DNA of 64,000 nucleotides, taken from assembly GCF_946998835.1 (NCBI RefSeq), contig NZ_CAMQAZ010000012.1, forward strand, positions 6,576-70,575, in the 5' to 3' direction. The DNA is from an uncultured Corynebacterium sp. Its GTDB lineage: Bacteria; Actinomycetota; Actinomycetes; Mycobacteriales; Mycobacteriaceae. Every line of letters starts with the position of its first letter. Position 1 is the stretch's first letter. Below are positions 51,306-59,860 of the stretch, in pieces. Both the position numbers and the translations under genes were made by a program. The notes under the pieces are model-generated. The model searched no databases. It saw nothing but the letters and a program-made list of their open reading frames with translations, and was not told the origin of the DNA.

Positions 51306-52046
51306 CTATGCCCGGCGAATGACGGCGTTGTACGCCTCATCCACCGTCGTGGCGATGGTGGCGATATCCGCGCCGGGCAGCTGCGGGCGCTGCACGATGA
51401 CGACTGGTTTCTTAAGGTCGCGGGCTGCTTCAATTTTGGCGTAGGTAGCAGCGCCACCGGAGTTCTTGGTCACCACGCAGTCCACGGCATAGTCCCGCAT
51501 GAGCTTGCGCTCCGCAGCGACATCATAGGGGCCACGGCTGAGAATAATCTTTCGATTCTTCGGCAGCGGCGGTGCGGGCTTTTCCACACAGCGGATGAGG
51601 TAGCGGCCGTTGGAGTCGTCGGCAAATGGAGCCAGCTGCTGGCGGCCAATAGTGAGAAACGGACTGTAGAAACGGTCGGCAACAACGTCTGCGGCCTCCT
51701 GCATGGAGGAAACCTCAATCCAGTTGTCGCCGGGCTGCTTCTCCCACGCCGGACGATGCAGCGCTACGAGCGGAATGCCGGTGGCGCGAGCGGCCTCCGC
51801 GGCAGATTCACTGATCCGCTCCGCATACGGGTGTGTGGCATCGATGATGACCTCAGTGGCATCAGAGATGAGCCATCGCGCGAGCCCCGCCGGACCGCCA
51901 AAACCACCGATGCGGACACCACCGACTGGCAGCTTGGGGTTAGCTACACGACCGGCCAGCGAAGAGGTGACAAACCAGCCCTCATCCACCAGGCGCTTGG
52001 CCAAGGCGCGGGCTTCCGCGGTGCCACCCAGAATTAGTGCACGCAT
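51306..52046 (-). CDS. cobK: Precorrin-6A reductase CobK
   Basis: 246 aa. It reduces precorrin-6A with NADPH. LILGGTAEARALAKRL at the N-terminus, DATHPYAERISESAAEAA, VTKNSGGAATYAKIEAA and the final VIVQRP are conserved. It overlaps the cobM stop by 13 bp, so it is translated with cobM on the minus strand. Confidence 0.94.
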   Translation of the reverse strand: MRALILGGTAEARALAKRLVDEGWFVTSSLAGRVANPKLPVGGVRIGGFGGPAGLARWLISDATEVIIDATHPYAERISESAAEAARATGIPLVALHRPAWEKQPGDNWIEVSSMQEAADVVADRFYSPFLTIGRQQLAPFADDSNGRYLIRCVEKPAPPLPKNRKIILSRGPYDVAAERKLMRDYAVDCVVTKNSGGAATYAKIEAARDLKKPVVIVQRPQLPGADIATIATTVDEAYNAVIRRA

Positions 52047-52807
52047 GGAATGGTCCGTCCGTGTTCATCGCGCGGGCGATCATCGCTGTAGAGGAAGCTG
52101 TCTGGAAACGCCTCGGCGGTAAGTACCTTGCCGACAATGATGACAGCCGTACGGGTCACGCCTGCATCCTTGACCTGCTGCGCAATATCAGACAGCGTGC
52201 CGCGGAGAATAACCTGCTCCGGGCGGGAAGCGAAGGCCACCACTGCTACCGGTCCGTGCTCACCGTAATGCGGGGTGAGCTCCTCAACCACTCGGTCAAT
52301 ATCGTGGGCGGCCAAGTGAATGCACAGAGTCGCGCCAGTGCGGCCGAAGTTCTCCAGGGTTTCGCCCTCCGGCATCTTGGAAGCTCGCCCGGAGATGCGG
52401 GTCAGCACCACCGATTGACCAACAGTTGGCACCGTAAGCTCGTGCCCGAGCGCCGCCGCAGCAGCGGAAAAAGCCGGTACACCCGGAACGATTTCATAGT
52501 CAATGCCGAGCTCGCTGAGGCGACGCACCTGCTCTGCCAGTGCCGACCAGACCGATGGGTCGCCGGACTGCAGGCGTGCGACGTCCTTGCCAGCCGCGTG
52601 TGCCGCCTGGATGGTCTCTACGATGGTATCCAGCGGCATACGTGCGGTATTGATAATCTCTGCGCCCTCGGGGCAGTTCTCCAACACCTCAGGCGGGACA
52701 ATCGATCCCGCGTAAACGCATACTGGGCAGGAACGAATAAGCCGGTCCGCGCGCAGCGTCAACAAATCTGCTGCGCCCGGGCCCGCACCGATGAAATACA
52801 CAGTCAT
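52034..52807 (-). CDS. cobM: Precorrin-4 C11-methyltransferase CobM
   Basis: 257 aa SAM-dependent methylase. FIGAGPGAADLLTLRADRLI, VCVYAGSIVPPEVLENCP, RLQSGDPSVWSAL and VPAFSAAAAALGHELT match CobM/CbiF. It adds the C11 methyl in the corrin pathway. Downstream on the strand it overlaps cobK; 39 bp separate it from upstream cobL. Confidence 0.95.
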   Translation of the reverse strand: MTVYFIGAGPGAADLLTLRADRLIRSCPVCVYAGSIVPPEVLENCPEGAEIINTARMPLDTIVETIQAAHAAGKDVARLQSGDPSVWSALAEQVRRLSELGIDYEIVPGVPAFSAAAAALGHELTVPTVGQSVVLTRISGRASKMPEGETLENFGRTGATLCIHLAAHDIDRVVEELTPHYGEHGPVAVVAFASRPEQVILRGTLSDIAQQVKDAGVTRTAVIIVGKVLTAEAFPDSFLYSDDRPRDEHGRTIPCVH

Positions 52808-52846
52808 TGTGAGTTACAGAGTCCTCGATATTTTTAAACAGAGAAA

Positions 52847-54079
52847 TTATGTCAATGGTAGCGCAGGCTCTACTGGCTTCACCGCCGCCCACTGCACCAC
52901 CGGCAACGCCGGCCGCCACGCAGTGAAACTGCCGACAGAGCCTGCCCGCTCCACGGAAAGCCTAGTGACATCCCCGCCGTAGTCACGGCGCGCTTGCCAC
53001 AGTAGAACTTCCGACTCCAGCGTCACAGTGTTCGCGACGATGGTGCCACCCGGAGCAAGGCGCTGCCAGCAGGTCTCGATCATGTGGTCTGCAGTGAGAC
53101 CGCCGCCGATGAAAATAGCATCTGGGCGAAGATTGGAGTCGTCCAAAACTTTTGGTGCCGCACCGTGGTGGACAGTCACATTTCCCGACAGAGCCGCCAC
53201 ATTCTTAGCAATCCGCTCTGCACGAACAGCATCGCGCTCGAAAATTTCCGCGTGTCCGCCGTGCCGAGCCCACTCAATGCCAATCGAACCGGTGCCACCG
53301 CCGACATCCCAGAGCAGTGCTCCCGGTCGCGGATCTAACGCCGCCACTGTCATCTGGCGAATCGGCGCCTTCGTCAGCTGGCCGTCCGAGTCAAAGTCGC
53401 CGTCGCGCAGCCAGCCGCGCGCGCTTCCCGACGGCTCCACCGCCAGCACCGTGAGGTTGCCAGCTGGAACCGGAGGGTTTGTCACCGTGCCTTCGGCCAC
53501 AGTTTGCGGCAGCCCAGTTGCCTCCGAGCCACCGAGATTGGTCAGCGCGGTGAGCTTGGTGTCTGGGCGGTCAGCCAAGACCGTAGCGACCTCTTTCACC
53601 GAGTCCGCGTTACGGCACAGCACGAGGAAGGGCCGCATCGAATCTGCTACCGGTACCACACGTGCGGCACCAGCAATCCCCGGCTCCCCGGTCACCAGCG
53701 AAACCACCGGTGTGTCATGCAAAGGCCAGCCGAGATAGGCACAGGCCAATGAGGCCGACGACGGCGCTGGAATAACGTCCACGGCACCGCGACCCAGCTC
53801 GCGAACAAGCGATACACCTACACCGTGGAACATGGGATCGCCACTGGCGAGGATGACATCGCCTGCGGGGTCGATGTCTGCCAGAGTGGCCTGCCAATCC
53901 TTCCAGAAGCCACAGGGCCAAGGAGAAAGCTCGGCATCCAGGCCGACGTCGTCGAGCAAAAGGAGCTGACGGGGAGAACCGATGATGCGGCGAGCCGACG
54001 ACAACGCCTCGACGGCGCGGACCGATAGACCAACGTACCCGTCACAGCCGATGCCGACGACGCGAAGTTTCGGGCTCAT
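52847..54079 (-). CDS. cobL: Precorrin-6Y C5,15-methyltransferase (decarboxylating) CobL
   Basis: 410 aa, CbiE-CbiT fusion. The N-terminal half (about 5-205) has VVGIGCDGYVGLS and LASGDPMFHGVG; the C-terminal half (about 225-400) is a Rossmann methyltransferase with LLWDVGGGTGSIGIEWAR and DAIFIGGGL. It methylates C5 and C15 and decarboxylates the C12 acetate. ATG 54079 overlaps the SDR stop (ATGA); a longer in-frame form would read into the SDR gene. Confidence 0.95.
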   Translation of the reverse strand: MSPKLRVVGIGCDGYVGLSVRAVEALSSARRIIGSPRQLLLLDDVGLDAELSPWPCGFWKDWQATLADIDPAGDVILASGDPMFHGVGVSLVRELGRGAVDVIPAPSSASLACAYLGWPLHDTPVVSLVTGEPGIAGAARVVPVADSMRPFLVLCRNADSVKEVATVLADRPDTKLTALTNLGGSEATGLPQTVAEGTVTNPPVPAGNLTVLAVEPSGSARGWLRDGDFDSDGQLTKAPIRQMTVAALDPRPGALLWDVGGGTGSIGIEWARHGGHAEIFERDAVRAERIAKNVAALSGNVTVHHGAAPKVLDDSNLRPDAIFIGGGLTADHMIETCWQRLAPGGTIVANTVTLESEVLLWQARRDYGGDVTRLSVERAGSVGSFTAWRPALPVVQWAAVKPVEPALPLT

Positions 54080-54840
54080 CGGGGCATCTTCCGCCAAATC
54101 CAACGAGGAGTCAGATGCGTGGCGCGGGCGAGCAACCCCAGTTTGCGTGGCACCCAAACGTACGGTTTGCGGCCATCGAAGGCGGTGACGGCGGCCTCAG
54201 CGACCTCGGCGGGGCGTGAAGACATCGGAGCCGGCTTCATGCCTTCGGTCATGCGGCCGATGACGAAGCCCGGCCGGACAATCGTCAGCTGAATATTGCT
54301 GCCGTGCAGACGGTCCTGCATGCCCTGGAGGAAACCGTCGAGACCGGCCTTCGCCGAACCGTAGACGTAGTTGGCACGGCGCACGCGGGCACCCGCGATA
54401 GAGGAAAAGGCCATGATGCGGCCCGCGACCTTATCTCGCACTGGCAGAATACCGGCGGCGATGTCGGACTCTATGCGCGCGACAATCTCGGTGAGAATCG
54501 AGGCTTGCGCCGTGAAGTCGGTATGGATGACTGCCGCAGCAGCCTCGCCGGACTCCTCGCATTCTTGCTGATCGCCGAGGATGCCGAACGCGACGATCAC
54601 CGTATCGATGGGACCGTGCTGCCAGGCGTGCTCAACGAACTGGCGGTGTGCGGCGATGTCATCGGCATCAAAGTGGATGCGATGGACCGCGACAGCGCCG
54701 GCGTCGATGAGTCGGCCGGCAATGCCGTCGAGTGCCTCAGTGCGGCGCGCGGCAAGCGTGAACGTGTTGTGATTGGCCAGCCGCGCGGCAACTTCCCCGC
54801 CGATTTCGCTGGTGGCACCAAGAACGAGTACGTGACCCAT
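54076..54840 (-). CDS. Short-chain dehydrogenase/reductase
   Basis: 254 aa classical SDR. The nucleotide motif LVLGATSEIGGEVAARL replaces the usual TGxxxGIG, AFGILGD stands at the NNAG-like position, catalytic Ser lies in FSSIAG, and YVYGSAKAG supplies Tyr-x3-Lys. The overall form recalls DprE2-like ketoreductases. It is translationally coupled to cobL, and the same SDR-cobL-cobM-cobK order exists in M. tuberculosis (Rv2073c-Rv2070c), yet no cobalamin step needs it. The substrate is unknown. Confidence 0.85.
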   Translation of the reverse strand: MGHVLVLGATSEIGGEVAARLANHNTFTLAARRTEALDGIAGRLIDAGAVAVHRIHFDADDIAAHRQFVEHAWQHGPIDTVIVAFGILGDQQECEESGEAAAAVIHTDFTAQASILTEIVARIESDIAAGILPVRDKVAGRIMAFSSIAGARVRRANYVYGSAKAGLDGFLQGMQDRLHGSNIQLTIVRPGFVIGRMTEGMKPAPMSSRPAEVAEAAVTAFDGRKPYVWVPRKLGLLARATHLTPRWIWRKMPR

Positions 54841-54871
54841 GCGCTAGAAAAACCTTTCCTCTAAGACTCGA

Positions 54872-55987
54872 TTAGACGCTAATCAAATCGTGCGGTCCAT
54901 TGTTGACCGATTCGCCACCGTCTTCGGTGACGATGATGATGTCTTCCAGTCGCATACCGAATTCACCTGGTAGGTACACGCCCGGCTCCACCGAAAACGC
55001 CATGCCTGGCTCGAGTTCAAGCTCATTGCCGGCCATGATGAACGGTTCTTCATGCGTGGATAGACCAATGCCATGACCAGTGCGGTGGATGAAGTACTCT
55101 CCGTAGCCTGCATCGGTGAGGCTGTTGCGCGCAATCGCATCGATTTCGGCAGCCGTCACACCAGGGCGCACCGCCGCCACAGCAGTTTCCTGAGCCTTTT
55201 TCAGAGCCGCCCACGCCGCAGTTTCCTTCTCCCCAGGCTTGCCGACGACATAGGTGCGCGTGCAATCGGAGTGGTAGCCAAGCGGCAAGGTGCCTCCGAT
55301 ATCGATGACCACCACGTCGCCGTCCTCGATGACGCGGTCGGAGAAATCGTGGTGCGGATTTGCACCATTTTCAGCCGAGCCGACAATCACGAAGTCAATG
55401 GCGACGTGGCCCTCCTCCAGGATGGCAGCCGAAATCTCATTCGCGACCTCACGCTCGGTGCGACCCGCGCGCAGCATGCCCGGCACGCGAGCGTGAACGC
55501 GGTCAATGGCGGCACCGGCCTCGTGCAGCTGATCAATTTCAGCGGCGTCCTTGCGCATGAAGAGTTCCTTCAGAAGGTCACCGGCCAACACAGTTTTGGC
55601 CCCGGTGAGATCCTGGATGGGAATCAGGTGGTCAGCGGTCAACGATGCCCCAATGGCGAGAGTGCCTACATGGCCGACTAGGTCGGCGACAATGCGGTGC
55701 GGATCCTGGCCGTCCTCCCACAACACCACATCGGCGTTGAGATCATTGATGGCACACAGCGGCAGGTCACCGCGCTCCACAGCGGGCAGTACCAGTGTGG
55801 TCGTGCCGGATGCGGTGACCACCAGCGCGGTGAGGCGCTCATGCGAAGTGACCGCAGACCCAATGAGATACTGCAGGTCAGCGCCGGTTCCAAAGACTGC
55901 AGCGTCTGCATCGCGGGTGCGGAGTAGCTCCGCGGTGCGATTCAGACGCTGCTGATAGATGTCAAAGCTAAAGATACCGTTGCTCAT
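54872..55987 (-). CDS. Xaa-Pro aminopeptidase/dipeptidase (M24, PepE/PepQ type)
   Basis: 371 aa. The N-terminal creatinase-like domain (about 1-130) is followed by a pita-bread M24 domain. Metal ligands: D in VVVIDIGGTLP, D in SDCTRTY, H in HRTGHGIGLS, E in FSVEPGVYLPG and E in MRLEDIIIV. It cleaves X-Pro bonds with Mn2+ or Co2+. No ribosome site precedes ATG 55987; a minus-strand TACAGT 8 nt away suggests a leaderless message. A TTG at 55996 would add three residues. Confidence 0.92.
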   Translation of the reverse strand: MSNGIFSFDIYQQRLNRTAELLRTRDADAAVFGTGADLQYLIGSAVTSHERLTALVVTASGTTTLVLPAVERGDLPLCAINDLNADVVLWEDGQDPHRIVADLVGHVGTLAIGASLTADHLIPIQDLTGAKTVLAGDLLKELFMRKDAAEIDQLHEAGAAIDRVHARVPGMLRAGRTEREVANEISAAILEEGHVAIDFVIVGSAENGANPHHDFSDRVIEDGDVVVIDIGGTLPLGYHSDCTRTYVVGKPGEKETAAWAALKKAQETAVAAVRPGVTAAEIDAIARNSLTDAGYGEYFIHRTGHGIGLSTHEEPFIMAGNELELEPGMAFSVEPGVYLPGEFGMRLEDIIIVTEDGGESVNNGPHDLISV

Positions 55988-55995
55988 AGTTGCCA

Positions 55996-56001
55996 ACTGT
56001 A
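55996..56001 (-). promoter_or_regulatory. -10 element of a probable leaderless peptidase mRNA
   Basis: TACAGT on the minus strand ends 8 nt before ATG 55987, too near for a ribosome site. Confidence 0.4.
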
Positions 56002-56076
56002 CCCGTCACCTTGTGCTCGGGGCCGGTTGAGTGGTCTCAGCGTTGGGGACCACATCTCCGATGCCCCTCCCCCGAG

Positions 56077-57882
56077 TTACTTGTTGGCTTTCGGGTTCTT
56101 CATCTTTGGAATACCAAGCGAGGTCGATCCGACTGCGTAAGCGGCCGGGGCCCCCGGTGGCACGACTGGATTGTGTGGAGCGACAGGCTCGACAACGCGG
56201 TAGTCCTCACCTTGAGCTGGGCGTGAATCTGCCTCACCCTTGTTTGGCCACATCGAGCATGCGCGCTCGGCCAGGGCCAGAATCGAAAGTGCCGGGTTGA
56301 CACCCGGGTTGGCTGCCAGCGCCGAACCGTCGTGAACCGACAAGCTCGGGTAGCCCCACACGCGCTGATACGGGTCAATCACGCCGTCATTAGGGCTTTC
56401 ACTGATAACCGCTCCGCCGATGAAATGAGCCGTGGTCGGCTTATTCAGCAACTCACTGATAGAGCCACCGGCAATGGCGCGCCCGCCCTTGCCCTCGGAC
56501 ATCTTCTCAGCAGCAAGATCTGTTGACTTATTGCCGGACGGAATCCACTTCGGATTCGGCAGGCCGGTCCCCTGCTTCGATGCCAGCCAGCGCAGCGGGC
56601 CGATCTTGCGCTTGAAGGTGGTCAGCGAGTTATCCAAGTCCTGCATGACCAGGAGTATAACGGTGCGCTGCGACCATCCTTTTAGCTCGTAGAGGCGCTT
56701 TGCCTCGCCGGGATGCGTGACAATCTTCCACAGAGCCTGCCAAAACCGCGGAACCTTCGAGCTACCGTCGGTCTGCACCATCTGGAGCAGTGCCATTGCA
56801 TTGGAGCCCTTGCCGTAGCGAACTGGCTCAATATGGGTGTCGTCCTCGGGGAAGAACGAGGAGGTGATGGCAACACCTTCGGAGTAGTCGTTGTCGGGAT
56901 CGACAGAACGTGTCGACGCACCCAGAATTGCCTCGGAGTTGGTACGAGTGAGATGTCCGACCTTCTCACTCAACTTAGGCAGAGTGCCGTCCATCCGAGC
57001 ATTGTGCAGGAGATTCTGCGTGCCCCACGCTCCAGCGGAGAAAATAACGTGCTCAGCCCGAATCATCTTGCCCTTTACCAATGCACCAATTGCAGATGCG
57101 TCGGTAGGGCGAGTGTGGACAAGCCAGGAACCGTCAGATGCCTGCTCCACGCCAATGGCAGTTGTCATCGGGTGGATCTTCGCACTAGCCTTCTCCGCCA
57201 GGTACAAGTAGTTTTTGACCAGGGTGTTCTTGGAATTGTGGCGGCAGCCAGTCATGCACTCGCCGCATTCCGTACAAGGCACACGCGAAGGCCCGACACC
57301 GCCGAAGAACGGGTCCGCCACCGGTTCCGGCTTCCCTTTCGGCGCAGGCGAATCCGCCTCGCGGTCACCGAAGAACACGCCCACTGGGGTTCGGCGGAAC
57401 GTGTCCTCGCGCCCCATCCTTTCCGCAATATGCTTGACGACGCGGTCCGAGGGCGTAATCGTCGGGTTGATAGAGACACCCATCATGCGCTGGGCCTGGT
57501 CGTAGAAGGTATCCAGCTCAGCCTTCCAGTCGGTAATCCCCTGCCACTGCGGATGCTGGAAGTAGGCGTTACCTGGTCGGTACAAAGTACAGGCGTAGTT
57601 CAGGGAGCCACCGCCAACACCGGCACCGGCCAGCACGAGAACGTCGTTAAGCGGATGAATGCGCTGAATTCCGTACATACCCAGCTTCGGTGCCCACAGG
57701 TACCGCTTGAGGTCCCAGTTAGAGTCTGGGAAGTCCGAGTCGGAAAAACGACGACCTGCCTCTAGCACATCGACGCGGTAGCCCTTCTCCGTCAAGCGCA
57801 GCGCGGAGACCGCGCCACCGAAACCGGAACCGATGACGACGACGTCGGTGCGTTCACTGTTTTTGCTTTTAGGCTTAAACAT
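56077..57882 (-). CDS. GMC-family oxidoreductase (cholesterol oxidase-like)
   Basis: 601 aa. FAD motif VVVIGSGFGGAVSALRLTEKG at the N-terminus, GAGVGGGSLNYACTLYRPG, a Cys-rich CTECGECMTGCRHNSKNTL segment (about 215-235), and a C-terminal HFIGGAVISESPNDGVIDPYQRVWGY with ALAANPGVNP as in cholesterol/GMC oxidases. Similar to ChoD-type proteins whose sterol-oxidase activity is disputed; the substrate may be another lipid alcohol. The start is ATG 57882; a longer frame reads back through the acyl-CoA synthetase gene. It lies 19 bp after that gene. Confidence 0.85.
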   Translation of the reverse strand: MFKPKSKNSERTDVVVIGSGFGGAVSALRLTEKGYRVDVLEAGRRFSDSDFPDSNWDLKRYLWAPKLGMYGIQRIHPLNDVLVLAGAGVGGGSLNYACTLYRPGNAYFQHPQWQGITDWKAELDTFYDQAQRMMGVSINPTITPSDRVVKHIAERMGREDTFRRTPVGVFFGDREADSPAPKGKPEPVADPFFGGVGPSRVPCTECGECMTGCRHNSKNTLVKNYLYLAEKASAKIHPMTTAIGVEQASDGSWLVHTRPTDASAIGALVKGKMIRAEHVIFSAGAWGTQNLLHNARMDGTLPKLSEKVGHLTRTNSEAILGASTRSVDPDNDYSEGVAITSSFFPEDDTHIEPVRYGKGSNAMALLQMVQTDGSSKVPRFWQALWKIVTHPGEAKRLYELKGWSQRTVILLVMQDLDNSLTTFKRKIGPLRWLASKQGTGLPNPKWIPSGNKSTDLAAEKMSEGKGGRAIAGGSISELLNKPTTAHFIGGAVISESPNDGVIDPYQRVWGYPSLSVHDGSALAANPGVNPALSILALAERACSMWPNKGEADSRPAQGEDYRVVEPVAPHNPVVPPGAPAAYAVGSTSLGIPKMKNPKANK

Positions 57883-57901
57883 CAGACTCGCTCGCTGCTT
57901 C

Positions 57902-59638
57902 TTACTTCTTGCCGTCGATTCCTGCCAGCGGGTTCTCGCCCGGGCCCGACCTGTCGAACTCGGACGGATGCGGAAGCTTGTTGCGGACAACCTTGCCGGC
58001 ATCGTTCCATGGCAGCTCGTCGACGAAAATGACGCGGTCTGGAACATTGTGCGCGGCTAGCTTCTCCAGCACGTAGTCCTTCACGGCCTGCTCGGTGAGG
58101 GCTTCGCCCTCGGAATCGTTGGTGCGAACGACCCACGCATCGACATCAGCGATGACCTTTCCGTTCTGCTCACCGCGCACATGAACCTGGTCAACGCCAG
58201 GAATGCGGGCGATGGCGTCCTCGGCCTCACGTGGGTAGACATTTTCGCCACCGCGGATGACCATGTCGTCGGCGCGGCCGTAGACGAAGAGGTAGCCGTC
58301 TTCATCCATGTATGCGAGGTCGCCGGTGGATAGCAGGTTCTTGCGGACTTCTGCCTTATCCTTTGCGCTCAGGTAGCCCAGGAAGGTCAACGAGCAGGCA
58401 GAGTGCAACAGGCCGGACTCATTCGGCTTAGCTTCGGTGCCGTCCTCGTGCAGGATTTTGACGTAGGTGCCCAGGGTCGGGCGACCGACGGTACCCGGAC
58501 GCTCACGGAGATCCTGCGGGGTGGCGATGGAAATCTGGTTGTTTTCGGAGGTGCCGTAGAAGTTGTACATGACCTCGCCGAAGTTCTCGGTCACGCGCTC
58601 ATAGACGTACTGCGGGAGAATGTTGCCGGCCGCAACAACAAAGCGCAGGTTCGGCAGACGAGCGCCGTCGCGCTTTTCAAACTCATCGACGAAACTCTTG
58701 AGGAACACACCGGAGGAGACAATGCCATCAACGTTGTACTTCAGTGCATCGTCTACTGCTTGTACCGGATCGTAGATGCGGCGGGCGATGATGGTGGAAC
58801 GGGTACCAAGTGCAATGTTGACATTGATTAGACCCCAGCCGTGGAACATCGAAGCCGTCAGCTGCACAGTGGTAAACGGACGCCACGGGATTCGCTCAAC
58901 GATGCCACCAAGGATTCGCGGTGTCTTGGGAGTGCGTACCTGCACGCCCTTCGGCAGGCCAGTCGTACCGGAGGACATCACAACCATTGGCTGAGGGCGA
59001 GCCTTCTCCGGCATGTCAATCTCGACGTCCTCGTCGATAAGCTGCTGCATCGTCTCGTAGCCGTCGGCTTCGCCGTAGCTAATGACGGTGACAATGCCCT
59101 CTGGAATGTCGAACTTGCCGGCAAACTCGTCGTCCATAACCAGCGCGTTGGCACCGTACTCGGAAAGCATGGCGGAGACCTGCTCGCCTGACGACGACGG
59201 GTTGATGATCATCATGCGTGCGCCCAGGTAGCCGCAAGCGATGAATGGGTAGATGATGCCTCGGCCGTTACGGGCCATGATGGCAATGGTGTCCTCGGGG
59301 CCGATGCCTCGCTTGTGCAGTCCCTTGGCGAATGCCCAGACATCATCGCGCAGCTGCTTGTAGGTACGCTCACCGAGGTCATCGACAAGAGCTAGCGAAT
59401 CCGGGGTGCGGATGCAGTTCATCTCGACCGTCATGGCCTGGGACATGCCCCAGCGGCTGATGCAGCGGAAAATTGGGCGGGTTTCGCCGGAGGGCTTGTC
59501 CGGGTAGATGCCGGACTGCTGCAACGGACGGAAGGTTTTGAGGAAATGACGGACATCGTCGTGGAAGGGCAGGGCGATCAGCCTGTTCTTCCGAGCGTCT
59601 GGGCGGTCATTTGAGGTAAACGGCAGTGAGAAAGGCAT
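57902..59638 (-). CDS. AMP-binding acyl-CoA synthetase
   Basis: 578 aa ANL-family enzyme. The P-loop VVMSSGTTGLPKG is followed by YNFYGTSENN, STGDLAYMDEDGYLFVYGRADDM (split signature) and the catalytic Lys in NDAGKVVRNKL. It activates a carboxylic acid through an adenylate and transfers it to CoA. ATG 59638 with GGAG 7 nt upstream is chosen. The partner GMC oxidoreductase lies directly downstream, suggesting a shared lipid-oxidation substrate (inference). Confidence 0.92.
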   Translation of the reverse strand: MPFSLPFTSNDRPDARKNRLIALPFHDDVRHFLKTFRPLQQSGIYPDKPSGETRPIFRCISRWGMSQAMTVEMNCIRTPDSLALVDDLGERTYKQLRDDVWAFAKGLHKRGIGPEDTIAIMARNGRGIIYPFIACGYLGARMMIINPSSSGEQVSAMLSEYGANALVMDDEFAGKFDIPEGIVTVISYGEADGYETMQQLIDEDVEIDMPEKARPQPMVVMSSGTTGLPKGVQVRTPKTPRILGGIVERIPWRPFTTVQLTASMFHGWGLINVNIALGTRSTIIARRIYDPVQAVDDALKYNVDGIVSSGVFLKSFVDEFEKRDGARLPNLRFVVAAGNILPQYVYERVTENFGEVMYNFYGTSENNQISIATPQDLRERPGTVGRPTLGTYVKILHEDGTEAKPNESGLLHSACSLTFLGYLSAKDKAEVRKNLLSTGDLAYMDEDGYLFVYGRADDMVIRGGENVYPREAEDAIARIPGVDQVHVRGEQNGKVIADVDAWVVRTNDSEGEALTEQAVKDYVLEKLAAHNVPDRVIFVDELPWNDAGKVVRNKLPHPSEFDRSGPGENPLAGIDGKK

Positions 59639-59860
59639 GGAATGCTCCGGCAGATTGAGGGTGAGGAAGTGTCGGCAATCTGTAATACCGACGAATTTGT
59701 CGGTGATGGTTGTAGTAGCAGGGCAACTGTGTAGTTCGTAACACAATTAACGGTTAACCTTACTCAAGCCAATCGGTGAATGTGTGTCACTTCGTCATCT
59801 TTTAAGTTCTTTCGCCGTTGATTGTACGGTCGCTGTTTACCTATAGACGCTGACTGAACA
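59639..59860 (-). promoter_or_regulatory. Upstream region of the acyl-CoA synthetase operon
   Basis: 222 bp with palindromic GGTTAACC (59752-59759) inside AACGGTTAACCTT and, in the leader, ACCGAC-GAATTT-GTCGGT (59687-59704), a perfect 6-bp inverted repeat. Either may be an operator. No clear helY terminator is visible. Confidence 0.4.

Noticed and set aside
57883..58047. Longer N-terminus for the GMC oxidoreductase
   Set aside because: It would overlap the 3' end of the acyl-CoA synthetase gene and lies outside the conserved FAD motif start.
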